This document shows positions 35,252 to 46,335 of a stretch of 64,000 bases of DNA, one piece after another. A model generated the notes under the pieces. That model was not told where the DNA came from. It saw only the letters and a program-made list of their open reading frames with translations, and did no database searches. Location: positions 53,881,275-53,945,274 of the forward strand of contig CM035234.1 in the NCBI GenBank assembly GCA_020226215.1. The letters are read 5' to 3'. The stretch comes from Sindora glabra. Taxonomy: Eukaryota; Streptophyta; Magnoliopsida; Fabales; Fabaceae. The position numbers and the translations under genes are program-made. Within the stretch, counting starts at the first letter, position 1, and each line of letters begins with the position of its first letter.

Positions 35252-37519
35252 CTAAAAGGATTTGAAATTTTCACTTTAAAATTTTATAAAAAAACGAATA
35301 AAGTCTTTTCTATTTTTAGACACTTCCCAAAAGTCACACATCATAAAATACAAAACATGTATTATTCAAATATAACAAAATCGTATACATACATCATATA
35401 ACACAAATCTCAAAATAAATAGACAACGAATACTGAGTTAGCCACAACTTTATTTTAAATGCTGATCCTAGTTTAAGACAATCTCAACCGTCAAATCTTT
35501 CATTCCAAGCAATTTTGATTCTCCATGGATGTATCAAGCTCAAATATGCTCACCATAACTTAAAAATATGAAAAATAAAATAAAGTTACAAAAATTTAAT
35601 AAACATATATCTACTAATATCTTGTAGGAGTACAATTTTACATATGGTAATCGTAGGTTAAGTATGTGATTAATTAGAACTATTAACAAACTCATTTCTT
35701 AACATTCTGAAACCTATGATACCAAATCTTAAAATGGGAATTCTACAACTATCTGATGACACATAACATTGTCATCATAACACGCATTACACATTTCGAG
35801 TAGGCAACACAATTACAAACAACTTTTAAGCTGAAATACAAACAAATCATCACTGTCTCATTGCGCCTTTACATTCATGTCAAATAATGGCATCTAATAA
35901 CAGATAAAATTCTAGTATCATATCTAATCACACATTTGGTTATAATAACCATATATGTAGCCACCCTTTTATTTCAAAATTAAGTCTATACTTTTCTCAA
36001 CTATTTGTCAAATATTTTCCACCCAACTTTTAGATCAGTCTTATATTCTTCGTAACTATCAATCAGAAATTTTCTATCTGACTTTTAGTCTCATCTCTTC
36101 ATCATATATTACAATATCTAATGTTATTGTTCTAGCATAGTTCTCAATTTTCGCAATGTCTCATAAGGCTCAGTTCACAATGTAGTAAATAGAATAAAAC
36201 TTCACTCTATTCATGTCACTAGATCTAATGCAAGTTCACATAGGCAACTATTCAACAATTACGAACAATTGAAGCATGTATCACAATTACAATATGATTT
36301 AGTGTAATCCTATCATAATTAGTCAATCAATAACTAATATTGACATAACTATGCTTTCGCTACACACTCTCATTCATTAATGTTTATTCAATTTCTATCA
36401 ATAATTCTAGCTATTATCATCATGCTTTTCAAGCATAAGCAATTATGTTCATATAAACAAACAATTATACTTATATCATGAATAACAATTTCTTACTAGT
36501 CATATCTAACTATGAGAGAAATTTAATCCCAAATTATCAACAAGAAGAACAAAGTTCATAATATTTAAATTATCTTTTTATTAAAATAAAATAATGATGA
36601 AATATATATTTACTTAATAAGATGCGTATTCCTTGACGAAATCTCAAAGTAGTTTGTATTCAACTTTTCTTTTTTTCCTAATTAGAAATGATGTATACAA
36701 AGCATCACTTATGATATCTTTAAATGTCATAGTTCCTAATCTAACTCGTAACACGTTATAATTCATTAATTTTTTCTTATTCTCTACAGTTAACTTGTAA
36801 AATCAAAATATGTCGCTTGGTTATTTAAATTTATTAGCTTTAATAAACAAGAGCCCTTCCAAATTAAGCTTCAAATACTACATTTATGCCATAGAGATAG
36901 TTCATTATCATCATTTATGAAACTAATTATTACATTCCTACTATTTTTTTTTAAAGCTTTATCTCACCCAATTCACCAAATCATATTTAAAGCTTTCTTG
37001 AACTAGGTTTGAGTCTTTTAGAGCATTAAAATATAGTGTTCTATTCATATATATATTTTTATACTTCATCGTATATCTCAAAATATAGTAATCGGTATAG
37101 ACATATGAATAAGTTCAAATAATCATTTACTCTACACCATTTTAGAGTTATTTATGTCATGCCCTTACTTTACTATGACAAGGTATTTGAGCAGTAGCTT
37201 TTCAAAAATTATATCACCGTACATACTAGTTATACTGTCTACTGTATAACAGATAAATTACAGTGAACAATTCAAACTTAATTCTTTAACTAAAAATATT
37301 CCAGAATTCTATATCTAAAAGTATAAAAGTTTATAAGTATATAATCAGTACTAATTCAAATTATCTGACAACCATAGCTATTAGTGAACGTGCGCTCATC
37401 TCAACTCTAAATCCCTTCAAAAATTCCTTATAGTATTGATCTATATTCTTTCTTTTCATCTATTCATCCAAGGAAGCTCCTCTGAGCTTTACCAAAAAAG
37501 AAAGCTTGAAATATAAAGG

Positions 37520-38180
37520 GCTTACCAGCGCCTAGGAGAACTGTAGTCAGCTCCCCTCGCCAGAAAATGACAGCTCTTGCCGGAATCGAGGAGGAGTCCA
37601 ACACCCTGCTGCCGCCTCCCTCAACGCCGGAAGTTCCTCTTTGCAACACCAACTCACAAGGGCCGCGAGTGGAGGAGGAAAATCGGAAAGAACACGCGAG
37701 AGCTCAGCGGTTCGTCGAAAGGCTCCGTTCAAGCTCAACTCCGTACCCGCGTGGTTCCTCTATCAGCGTCCGAGATTGACGCCAACTGGGGGCTTCCGCC
37801 GGAGTTCGCAGCATACAGCAGTTGGCTTGGAGGAGGGGCCGCGGACGGGAAGCCACCCCAAGATAGAAGGAAGGGAAAGGAGAAGGGAGGAGGAAAAATG
37901 AGGAGGTGGGAAGACAGGGGAAGTCGATGAAGAGGAGGAACAAGAAAACAGAAAAAATGCTGAAGAGAGAGACTTGATATCGAAAATAGAAATGGGGGAG
38001 AAGGGAGAAATAGCCAGCAAAAATATAAAGTAGGAGAGAGAATGTCCAGAGAAATGTAGAGAAAGAGGGGCAACAGCAGCTAGCGCGGAAACAAAAAAAA
38101 ATCTGGCCGAAATTGAAGAAAGAGAGAAAAATCATATGAGCTATGAGAAATGTCATAATACTCCTCGCCCATTATAAGCC
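37520..38180 (-). promoter_or_regulatory. GC-rich promoter/leader block of the nested Tat-like LTR
   Basis: In a window near 30% GC, 37,520-37,930 is clearly richer (CGCC, GCCG, CCGGAA words). On the minus strand a TTATAAT box (38,178-38,172) is followed by a pyrimidine-rich run (TCTCTCTTTCTTC, about 38,130) that resembles a transcription start and leader. Short frames of 60-150 codons occur on both strands here and are base-composition artefacts. Confidence 0.5.
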
Positions 38181-38654
38181 CAGTTTTCCTTTTTAATCCT
38201 ATCTCTCCATTCAATTTAAAATTTATCTAAGCCGTTCACTGTTCTTAACATTTCATTTTCATAAACTAGTCTTACTTAAAAATTCAACTATTTTTAATCT
38301 TCTCTCAATAAAAACATATTTTGTAATAACTAAATTTGAAAATTCTAAGATAAATATTTTAACCTCCATAATTTCTAAAATAAAATTTTCAAATTCTAAG
38401 AATTTATTCATAAAATTTATACCCATAATTGCTACTTCAAGCTTATGAGAAATCTTCATAAAATTATTTAAATAAGTCTCAAATAAATTTCAATTATTAT
38501 CATAAATAATATTTTCAATATTCCAAAACTTTCAATTAAAAAAACAAAAATAAAATAAATTTAAAACTAATATTATCTAATAAATAATTTATCCATAAAC
38601 TTCGAAACTTATATATATGTAACTTTATATTTAAATTGAGGATATTATATCTAT

Positions 38655-41600
38655 TCAGCTTTCTTTAGTTCCTCAAATGTTTCATGATTCATGTGAATGG
38701 CAAATTCTTTTAGCTATAAATAATGTTGTCAAATTTCTAGTGCACAAACCAATATTTAAAGTTTCTTATCATATATAGGGTAGTTGAGAGCTATATTATT
38801 AAGCTTTTTACAAAAAAAAACTATTAGCCTCCTTTCTTGCAACAAAACAGCTTTAATCCTACAACAAAATAGCTCCAATCTCTACACTTGAAGCTTCACC
38901 TTCAATTTCAAAAGTTTTTGTGAAATTAGGTAAATTAAGCAAAAGTACACTACTTAACTTTTCTTAATTAAAAGATTTTTCTTATTCTTCTTCCCAATGA
39001 AATGCAATGTTCTTCTTAACTAATTCATTCAAAAGGGCAGCCAAGACCCTAAAGTCTTGAACAAACCTCCTATGGAAACTAGTTAAGCCATGAAAACTTT
39101 TAACCTCACTAGCATTCTTAAGGGTTAGCCACTTTTTTTTTATTTCTCTTACATTTTCCTATCCATTTCAATGCCTTTACAACTTGTCATACATCCTAAA
39201 AGCATTACTTTATCCAAGCAAAAAAAGCATTTTTCAATATTAACATTCAATTTATTATCTTTCAAAGCTTGCAAAGCAAATCTCAAATAGATAGCATGCT
39301 TTTTAACATTTTTGCTATAAACAAGTATGCCATTAAAGTAGACTACCACAAATTTACAAATGAAATCATAAGTCTCATAAAGGTGCTTAGGGTATTAAAC
39401 AACCTAAAAAGCATTATAAGCCACTCATATAAATTATATTTTGTTTTAAAGGTTGTTTTCCTTCATCCCTTTCTTTCATTTCAATTTAATAATAAACTTA
39501 TTTTAAATCAATATTAGAAAAGACAAAAAAATCGTGTAGCTCATCAAACATGACATCAAGTCTAAGGATAGGGTATCTATACTATACCATGATTTTGTTA
39601 ATTAGTTGAAATTAACATATATCCTCCATAAGTCATCTTTCTTTGGCACTAATAACACTATAACTACACACGGGCTCATACTCTCTCTATTATACCCCTT
39701 TGGAAAGAGATCCTACACTTGTCTTTAAGTTTCTTTTGCTTTATCTAGGTTTATTCTATATGTTGGTCAATTTGGCATGATAGAATTATAATGAAATCAA
39801 TTCAGTGCTCAATCCCTCTTTTTGGTGGTAACTCTTTTTGAGTTTCTTTGGGGAAAACCTTTTCATAGTCTTGCAACATAGATTTAATGGAAGAAAGCAA
39901 AACAAGGTCATTTTGATTAGTGTTTAAATAGGTTTTTTATACATAAGTAGAAATATTAGCTTAGAAGAATAATAGGCTTTCTTCACATCACTAACTTTAG
40001 TAAACACACTTAATTTTTCTTTTTCTTATTTTAATAGTTCTCTTTTCTCATGTTTTCTCTATTGCTTTTCGCTTACATTTGTGTTTCTTTTATCTTTTTT
40101 ATTTTGTTCCACTTTCTTTTTCTCTTTTTCAGCTCTTCTCTTTTCTTTTACATCATTATTTGGTTTTTATAAACTTTTTTTAAAGTTAACCGCTTAAGAG
40201 AGAATTTCATCCTATCTTTAATAAGCTTATATTTGTTACAAACACCATCACAATTTCCTTATCTATTGAATTACCATGGTCTCCTAAGCATAATATGGCA
40301 AGCATGCATGGGAATCACATCACAAAGAATCTTATCATAGTACGTCCTAATAAAGAAAGAAACCTGCACTTGTTTGTTCATTTTTAAATCCCCACTTTCA
40401 TTCAACTATTTTAGTTTGGAAAAGGGTAGGATGTTGTAGAGTAGGCAAATTAAGCTTTTCTACTAACATAGTACTAGCCACATTAGTATAACTTCCATTA
40501 TCAATTATAACTTGGTAAACTTTCCTTTAAATGTTACACCTTGTATGGAAAATATTTTCTTTTTGATCCTCACTTTCCTCTTTGATTTACATATTCAAAC
40601 CTCTTCTACTTACTAATGCACTTCTATTAAATGGATCCTTTATTTCCACATTATCTTTATCAAATGAAGTAGCTTGTTCTTTTCACCTTTAGAATCTCAT
40701 TCTCTATTATCTTTGATCACCAGAAGCTTTTTATTTAGACAACTATTAGCAATATGTCCTCTTCCTAAGCATTTGAATCACTTGATGTTGGATTATTTTT
40801 CATTTTTCTCAACTTTGTTTTTGCCTTTAGAAGACTCCTCTTTTAATTTTGAAGAGAAATTAGATTTAACTTGTTCCTTCTTTCTTCTATTTTATCACTC
40901 TTTTTATTCTAAGATTTCCATAGAGAACTTAATTGTAAGCTATATTTGGATAAGATTTTCTTTTTGAGTTGCCTTTCTATTTTGATATCCAAGTGTAACA
41001 TTTCTTTTAAGGTTACATAATCTTGCAACCTCACTATATTAGTAATGTCTCTATTCAATCCATGAAGAAATCTAACTATAGTTACTTCTTGACTTTCTTT
41101 CACACTAGCTCTAGTCATAATAATTTTTATCTGCTTATCATAATCTTTAACATTCTTAGCTCATTGGATAAAACTCTGTAATTTTATTACAAATCCCTTT
41201 AGTAATAGCTAGGGACAAATCTTTTCTTTAGTATAAATTTCAAGTCTTCCCAAGTTTTTATGGATCTTTTATGCTCTCTTCTTACATCTATCCTTAATTT
41301 ATCTCACAAAGTAATGGCATAATTGAAGAATTTTATGACAGTAATCTTCATCTTCTTTTCTTTCAAATAGTTATGGCAATTAAAATTCAATTCCATCTTC
41401 TTTTCCCTATTCAAAGTAAGCCTTCAGATCATTTCTTCCTTGGAATAATGGAATTTTCATCTTAATGATGTCAAGATTGGCATCTATTTCTCCTCTTCAC
41501 CTATCTCCTTCCTTTGAATCATGTCTCTTTTCACATCTTCTTCTTTCTACCTTATTTAATTCATTAGATCTTTCACTTCCTCCCTCAATAATTTTAACAA

Positions 41601-41770
41601 CTTTATCTTCCACATGCCTCTCATTTTGTCTTCTTTATCCTCTTACTCTACTCTTCTTTCCCCTTCCATCCTTCTAATCCTTTCATCCATGCTCATAATT
41701 TGTGCTTCCAATCTTTCCAAGCATTGAAACATAGCTTCTATAATGAAATCAGGGTTCTTGGGCGAGTAAG
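38655..41770 (-). pseudogene. gypsy 'D' gag, protease, RT and RNase H start
   Basis: Minus strand in order: gag start near 41,760 (PKNPDFIIEAMFQCLERLEA); retrotransposon gag helix EVTIVRFLHGLNRDITNIV (41,090-41,035) and IKIERQLKKK; a zinc knuckle near 40,780 reading FKCLGRGHIANSC whose first Cys codon is now TGA; protease ENIFHTRC and VIIDNGSYTNVAST (about 40,560-40,450; active-site D-S/G-G reads D-N-G); RT with VVYFNGILVYSK (39,346-39,310), where the catalytic F-D-D reads F-N-G, and DNKLNVNIEKCFFCLDKVMLLG; RNase H start KEFAIHMNHETFEELK next to the insertion at 38,654. Stops and frameshifts throughout. Confidence 0.88.
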
Positions 41771-43717
41771 CATAGTTATCACTTCCTCCTAACACCTTTA
41801 ATGTTTAAACCTACAAGAGAGGTTAGATAAAATAAGGACCTCATAAGAACATATAACTCATTTATTTTATAGCACTCATACTCATGTTTATACCATAAAA
41901 TTAGGCTTTTGCACTTAATTAGATTCACCCACTCTTGCCTTTTCCCATTTCTCTTTTTTCCTTTCTTGTGGTTTTTTTAGAACTAAATGACACAACTAAT
42001 AAAAATCCAATAATTATAACTATCACTCTCTCTAATTGAATGATAATACAAGGTGATAGCACAACAATAGCATGGTAGCTTGTAATTAATACAATTGGAC
42101 TCCAAGAAAGGAAATAACAAAGACTCAAGGACTCAAAATAATAGAAAGGAATAATATAAGGTAACAAGAGGTATTGATTTGAGAACTTAAGTAATTGAAA
42201 GAGACAATGGATAATTAATGTCAAAATAAGAAGTTTAAGAGTGATTAAAACATATGAAGAACTAACAATAATTAAAAGTAAATAACTTCTTGTGTTTTAA
42301 TTTTGTTTCATTTTATTTTCAATAATTTGATACTTCTAGTCCTTTCAACCTTTTAGCTTTCTTTTGTTCTTTCTTGCTTTTGATTTTTTTTCTTTTTCAC
42401 TTTTGCTTATTTTCAACTATATTTTACTTTTCTAGCCTTTTTTTTGTAAGTTTCCTTTTGATTCACCTACTAGACTTTTCTATTTTGTTTCTTGTTATTT
42501 TTCATCTTTTTCACTTAATTCTTTGCTTTCACATAACAATATAATGCTTGCTTTGAATTAAATTTCAATAATAACTTAGCACTTGTTGCACTAATTGTAA
42601 AATTACTTTGCACAATTCAAACTTGGTGATCTTTTGCTTTTCTTTAATCAATTACTGTATTTGACTATAGCACGTTAATGTTATGCTATTAAAATATGGT
42701 AATTAGTTATTACAAGTTAAACTTTTTCACTTTAAACTTTTAAACACATTCAATGCACCTTTTATTCACTAGTCCAGCACTTAAATTTAAACTAAATTTT
42801 AAGGTAAATAGCATGAAACAATACAAAACAAAAAGGGTGATCGAGTATCATAACAAATTTAGACTCACAAATGACTTGGACAATTTATTAAACATATAAA
42901 GGGTAAAAATGAAGAACAAATGAGATTTAACATAAAGTTAAATCAAGACACATGAATTTAACATAAGCCACACAAACAAAATCAGAAATGAAATAAATAC
43001 AAAAATAAAATCAAAACAAGGTAAAAATGAAGAAAAATGATCTGAATTGGATGAAAATAAACATAACAATGCAAACTAATTGCTAAAACATAACAAAAGA
43101 TTAACACAAAATAGTAGCATGACTAGTAGCATGAACATTAATTAAGAAAAAATTGAAGAGAGATTAAAATTGAATTTAGGAACTTAAAGCTTTAAATACT
43201 AAATAATGTGAAATCTTGTTGGATCTATGCTAATTTAACCCTAATCAAAGAAAAAGAAGGATATTCTAGCAATGCTTCAAAAAAGAAGAAGAAAACATTG
43301 GAAGCAATAAAAGATGAAATTAATGTCATAAAGGTTGGATCTCCTTTGATAAATTTTCAAGTTCTTTCAAGAACTTAAAGAGAAAACTAAAGCTCTTACA
43401 AGCAATATGATTGTCATAGTGTCAAAAGTGTTTTAGCATAAGGACCATCCCTCCTTATATGGGGTCCTTTTGAAGTAAATAGGCCTATACTAAATTTAAT
43501 TATGCTTAAAAATACTCAAATAAATGGCCTTTTCAAATTTGACCCTAAACTAATGCTAACAAAGCCCAAAATAATAAAATAAACTAATTTAACCCAAAAT
43601 AATATAAACTAATTCAACTCCTAAATGGATAATATTACTTCTAAAACATCCAAATGATGATTTTACCATTAAAATGTCCAAATGGCAATTTTGTCTCTAA
43701 CACATCTAAATGGAGAC
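41771..43717 (-). mobile_element. gypsy 'D' leader and 5' LTR
   Basis: Minus-strand sequence between the gag start and the coding tail at 43,718. The LTR part (about 42,250-43,700) matches the D 3' LTR remnant at 31,660-32,215. The leader (41,771-42,250) matches A at 31,030-31,500 in reverse. A T-rich plus-strand run at 42,350-42,530 lies at the LTR/leader zone. No clean primer-binding site could be read. Confidence 0.65.
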
Positions 43718-43925
43718 TTAAACCCAATTAGTTGAGATACGCATTATAGTTTTTTTGTGCTCTTTTAAGGTTTTCTCTTGCTCCTTAACTTCCTTGATCA
43801 ACTCTTGAAGTGCCTCCTTTAGCGTCTTGGCCTTGCCTTTTGTCAGTGGTCCTCCTAGTGAGTGTAAGTATTTAGCTTTGCTCTTTAACTTCACATTGGA
43901 GATAGAAAAGAAAGAAGAGATAGTA
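43718..43925 (-). pseudogene. gypsy polyprotein C-tail upstream of the D 5' LTR
   Basis: NVKLKSKAKYLHSLGGPLTK followed by GKAKTLKEALQELIKEVKEQ is the last segment of a gypsy polyprotein (G-P-L-T-K-G-K-A-K motif). It matches the tail at 32,440 downward. Its place before a 5' LTR means this LTR also served as the 3' LTR of a second copy, a relic of tandem elements sharing LTRs. At 43,925 it meets plus-strand gypsy C. Confidence 0.75.
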
Positions 43926-43930
43926 AACAC

Positions 43931-44730
43931 ATGAGTGATGTATTCAAGAAGAAAGAGCTAAAAATAAAAATGAAAAGAGAAAAAGAGAAAAAGCGTATCA
44001 TGATGAGTATAAAAAGAGTGATAAAAGAAAAGATGAAAGAAAAAGTGAAGGGAAAAATGATAGAAAAGAAAATGATAAACAAAAGAGAGATAAGGATAAT
44101 CTTGATAACATTAGAAAGAAAAGTTCTTGTTGTTAAGAGAAAAAAGAAGGATGATAAAGGCAATATCAACCATGAAGGAAAATCCTCAAGAAAGCATAAA
44201 AGTGAAGTGTTAAAGAGGAAAAAACAAAGTTGAAAAGTATTCAAAAGACAAGTGCTTCAAATGTTTAGAGCATAGTTATCATGTCATCGTTTCTCCACTT
44301 AATAGAGCCTTAAAGACTTAAAAAGTCTTAAGAAAACAAGTTAAAGAAGAAAGTGAAAAGAAAAGGAAAAATATCTTCCATACTAAATTCAATATTAAGG
44401 GTAAGATGTGCAATGTAATCATTGATAGTGGGCTAAGGTTGTTAAAATCTAAATGGTAGAGAAGTTAAACTTACTTACTTTGCCATACCTTACTCCATAC
44501 AAGTTTTAATAGTTAAGTGACAATGGTGAAGTAAAGGTGACAAAGTAAGTGTTGATTTCTTTTACACTTAGTAAATACTAAGACAGGGTGCTATACAAAT
44601 CTTATGAATGTTTGGAAAACCATAGCAATTTGATAGAAAAGTAATTTATGATGGAGTCCTCAACACATATAGTATTGAAATTAATGAGAAGAAAATAAAA
44701 CTCAAACCTTTAACCATAAAAAAATTGTAC
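43931..44730 (+). pseudogene. gypsy 'C' gag hinge, zinc knuckle and protease
   Basis: A Lys/Glu-rich frame (43,931-44,233) is the basic gag hinge. It runs into a zinc knuckle near 44,247, CFKCLEHSYHVIVSP, in which the usual His is kept but the last Cys reads Ser or Val. The protease follows: IFHTKFNIKGKMCNVIIDSG (about 44,370-44,430; D-S-G intact), KMVEKLNLLTLPYLTPYK, then NGEVKVTK (44,523) and SNLIEK. Stops separate the blocks. Confidence 0.8.
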
Positions 44731-45160
44731 AAAAAACAATCAAGAATGCAAAAGAAAAGAGAAGAAAAAGAAGAAGAGAAAAAAAGAAAAGATCAGAAAG
44801 AAGGAAAGTAAAAGAGAGAAGAAAATGAGGAAAAAGAAGAAGAAAATAATAAAAAGGAAAGAAAAGTAGAAAAGAGTTTGAGCCATAAAAAGAAAAAGAG
44901 TAGTTGTAAAGTGAGTAAGAGAAAAATAGGAAAAAGAAAATTTGAGAGTGATTAGAAAAACAAACGAGATAATGAGTAATTTCTGTATTTCCAAAGCAAT
45001 TGTCTTGTACAAGAAAGTCTATTAAAATGCTAACAGTCTTAAACTTGTATTGCTAAATGCGTGTGATTTTGTTTTGAAAGAATCCCAAGAAGTGCTTCCA
45101 AGAGAATCTGCAAAAGAGTTATCATGTGTGGAAAGAAATGTACTTCAAGTAAGGTAAGAT
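44731..45160 (+). pseudogene. gypsy 'C' basic spacer between protease and RT
   Basis: A purine-only run of AAG/GAA words (44,745-44,945) would code Lys/Glu/Arg repeats, a known linker in this gypsy group. LVLLNACDFVLKESQEVLPR (about 45,035-45,095) resembles the segment just before RT. The long minus-strand frame here is the complement of the purine run. Confidence 0.6.
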
Positions 45161-45181
45161 AATAATATTGTAATTGTTAAT

Positions 45182-45954
45182 ATGTTGTCTTGGAGGTACA
45201 CTCTCAACTTTACTTTGCATCACAAATTGTTAAATTTTATAAATAACAATGATCCATTGCATAAAAATTTGTTATGTGTTAAAATCATTGAAATTTTGTA
45301 TGTGAATGACTATGATTTGGTACCCTTTCACATGATCTTGATATTTCTCTATATGTTGATGATGTGTCAAATCTAAATATTTGTGAAGAAATGGTCGTTG
45401 GAGGAACTTTTAGGCATGATATGTGTGGGGAAAATGAATTGTTTATGCCAAAATATTCTCTAAATAAGTTGTTTATAAAAAAAGATCACATCCATAGCTT
45501 GGTAGAAAAGGGTGATTTGACACATCATTTTGAGAAAAAAGGAACTTTTAACATTATGCTTAATGTATTGCATGACCCTTGTCTATTTTCTAAGCATGGT
45601 TTGAAAAATAAATATTATCAAATGTTCTAGAGAAAAGTTATTGAAAAGAAAAATAATTTCAAAACAAAACATGTTTGTAGGCTTAATGAATCATATTTTT
45701 TGTTTTCAAAAATAAATTTGTTGTTGTTTGTTTTCATTGTTTTCTTGAGCTTAAAGAGCAGATTTTATTATTGTGGGAAAATTTTGCCACATCATGTTAA
45801 TATTCTTGTGCATAACAAAAGCATAAATGAACATGTTAATTATTTGAAATGTGTTTTGCAAGATTTTAAAATTGAAAAGTTGAGTATCAATTTTGAGACA
45901 TGTTTTATTTGTATGGAAAGAATTCTATTATTAGGTTCTAATATGTGTGGTTGA
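45182..45954 (+). pseudogene. gypsy 'C' scrambled integrase and RT fragments
   Basis: The first part reads GENELFMPKYSLNKLFIK (from about 45,428), which matches the zinc-binding start of gypsy integrase. The same frame then becomes RT: IMLNVLHDPCLFSKHGLKNK (about 45,550-45,610; usual F-S-K-I-D-L-K-S-G-Y-H-Q). After a stop come NNFKTKHVCRLNESY and, at 45,796-45,954, HVNILVHNKSINEHVNYL with FETCFICMERILLLG; the F-D-D motif reads H-V-N. Integrase before RT is the reverse of the normal gypsy order, so a deletion or rearrangement joined them. Confidence 0.7.
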
Positions 45955-46335
45955 GTATAATATTTGCTTTCATTAATAGTATGTGCTTATATAAGATTGT
46001 TGATTCATGCTTTGTGTTTGACCCTAGCATTTCATTTTGGGTGCACATGAGAAAGGAAAGGTTCCAAATTACATTTAAAAGGAGATGACTCATTCCAAGT
46101 GCTTGCTTACAAGTTGGATCTTCTTGGTTAGTCTAATATAAGTGCTACTCTTAATGTTTCTAATCTTTCTCCTTTTTAATGTAGGTCCTATAGATTCAAG
46201 AATGAATCTTTTTGAAGAAAGAGGGAATGATGTAACCTTAAAAGGCCAATCTTAAAGAGTAAAACAAAGAGAATCAAGAATGTACTTCAAAAAGCCATCT
46301 TGGAGCTTACAAGGTACTCTTCTCACTTAGTTTGG
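45955..46335 (+). pseudogene. gypsy 'C' 3' coding tail
   Basis: DSRMNLFEERGNDVTLKGQS (46,195-46,254) is the end of the polyprotein, followed by a stop and the RVKQRESRM-like tail. It aligns with the tails at 25,818 and 61,217. Sequence between 45,955 and 46,190 is unreadable. At about 46,335 it joins an inverted gypsy leader. Confidence 0.7.

Larger units (their letters stand above)
33815..38649 (-). mobile_element. Tat-like solo LTR (about 3,460 bp net) inside gypsy D RNase H
   Basis: The plus strand starts TGTCACAACCCGTCC and ends TTGAGGATATTATA. Flanks TCTAT at 33,810-33,814 and 38,650-38,654 are a perfect 5-bp duplication, and gypsy D RNase H reads continuously when the insert is removed. 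Read on the minus strand the ends are TATAATATCC...GGGTTGTGACA; the first TG has probably become TA by a transition. A GC-rich block (37,520-37,930) and a minus-strand TTATAAT box at 38,178 mark the U3/R border. Frames in the GC-rich block overlap on both strands without conserved motifs and are not called genes. Confidence 0.9.

Noticed and set aside
37464..38156. Cluster of overlapping frames on both strands (up to 150 codons), Pro/Ser- or Phe-rich
   Set aside because: They lie in the GC-rich promoter/leader block of a solo LTR, overlap one another in several frames and have no conserved motif.
41925..42224. 99-codon minus-strand frame in the gypsy D leader
   Set aside because: Upstream of gag, no homology to gag and not conserved in the A leader.
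43891..44244. 117-codon Phe/Ser/Leu-rich minus-strand frame
   Set aside because: Antisense shadow of the basic gag hinge of gypsy C, extended by the reverse tail.
44740..45012. 90-codon Phe/Leu-rich minus-strand frame like a membrane protein
   Set aside because: It is the complement of a purine-only run that codes the Lys/Glu linker of gypsy C.
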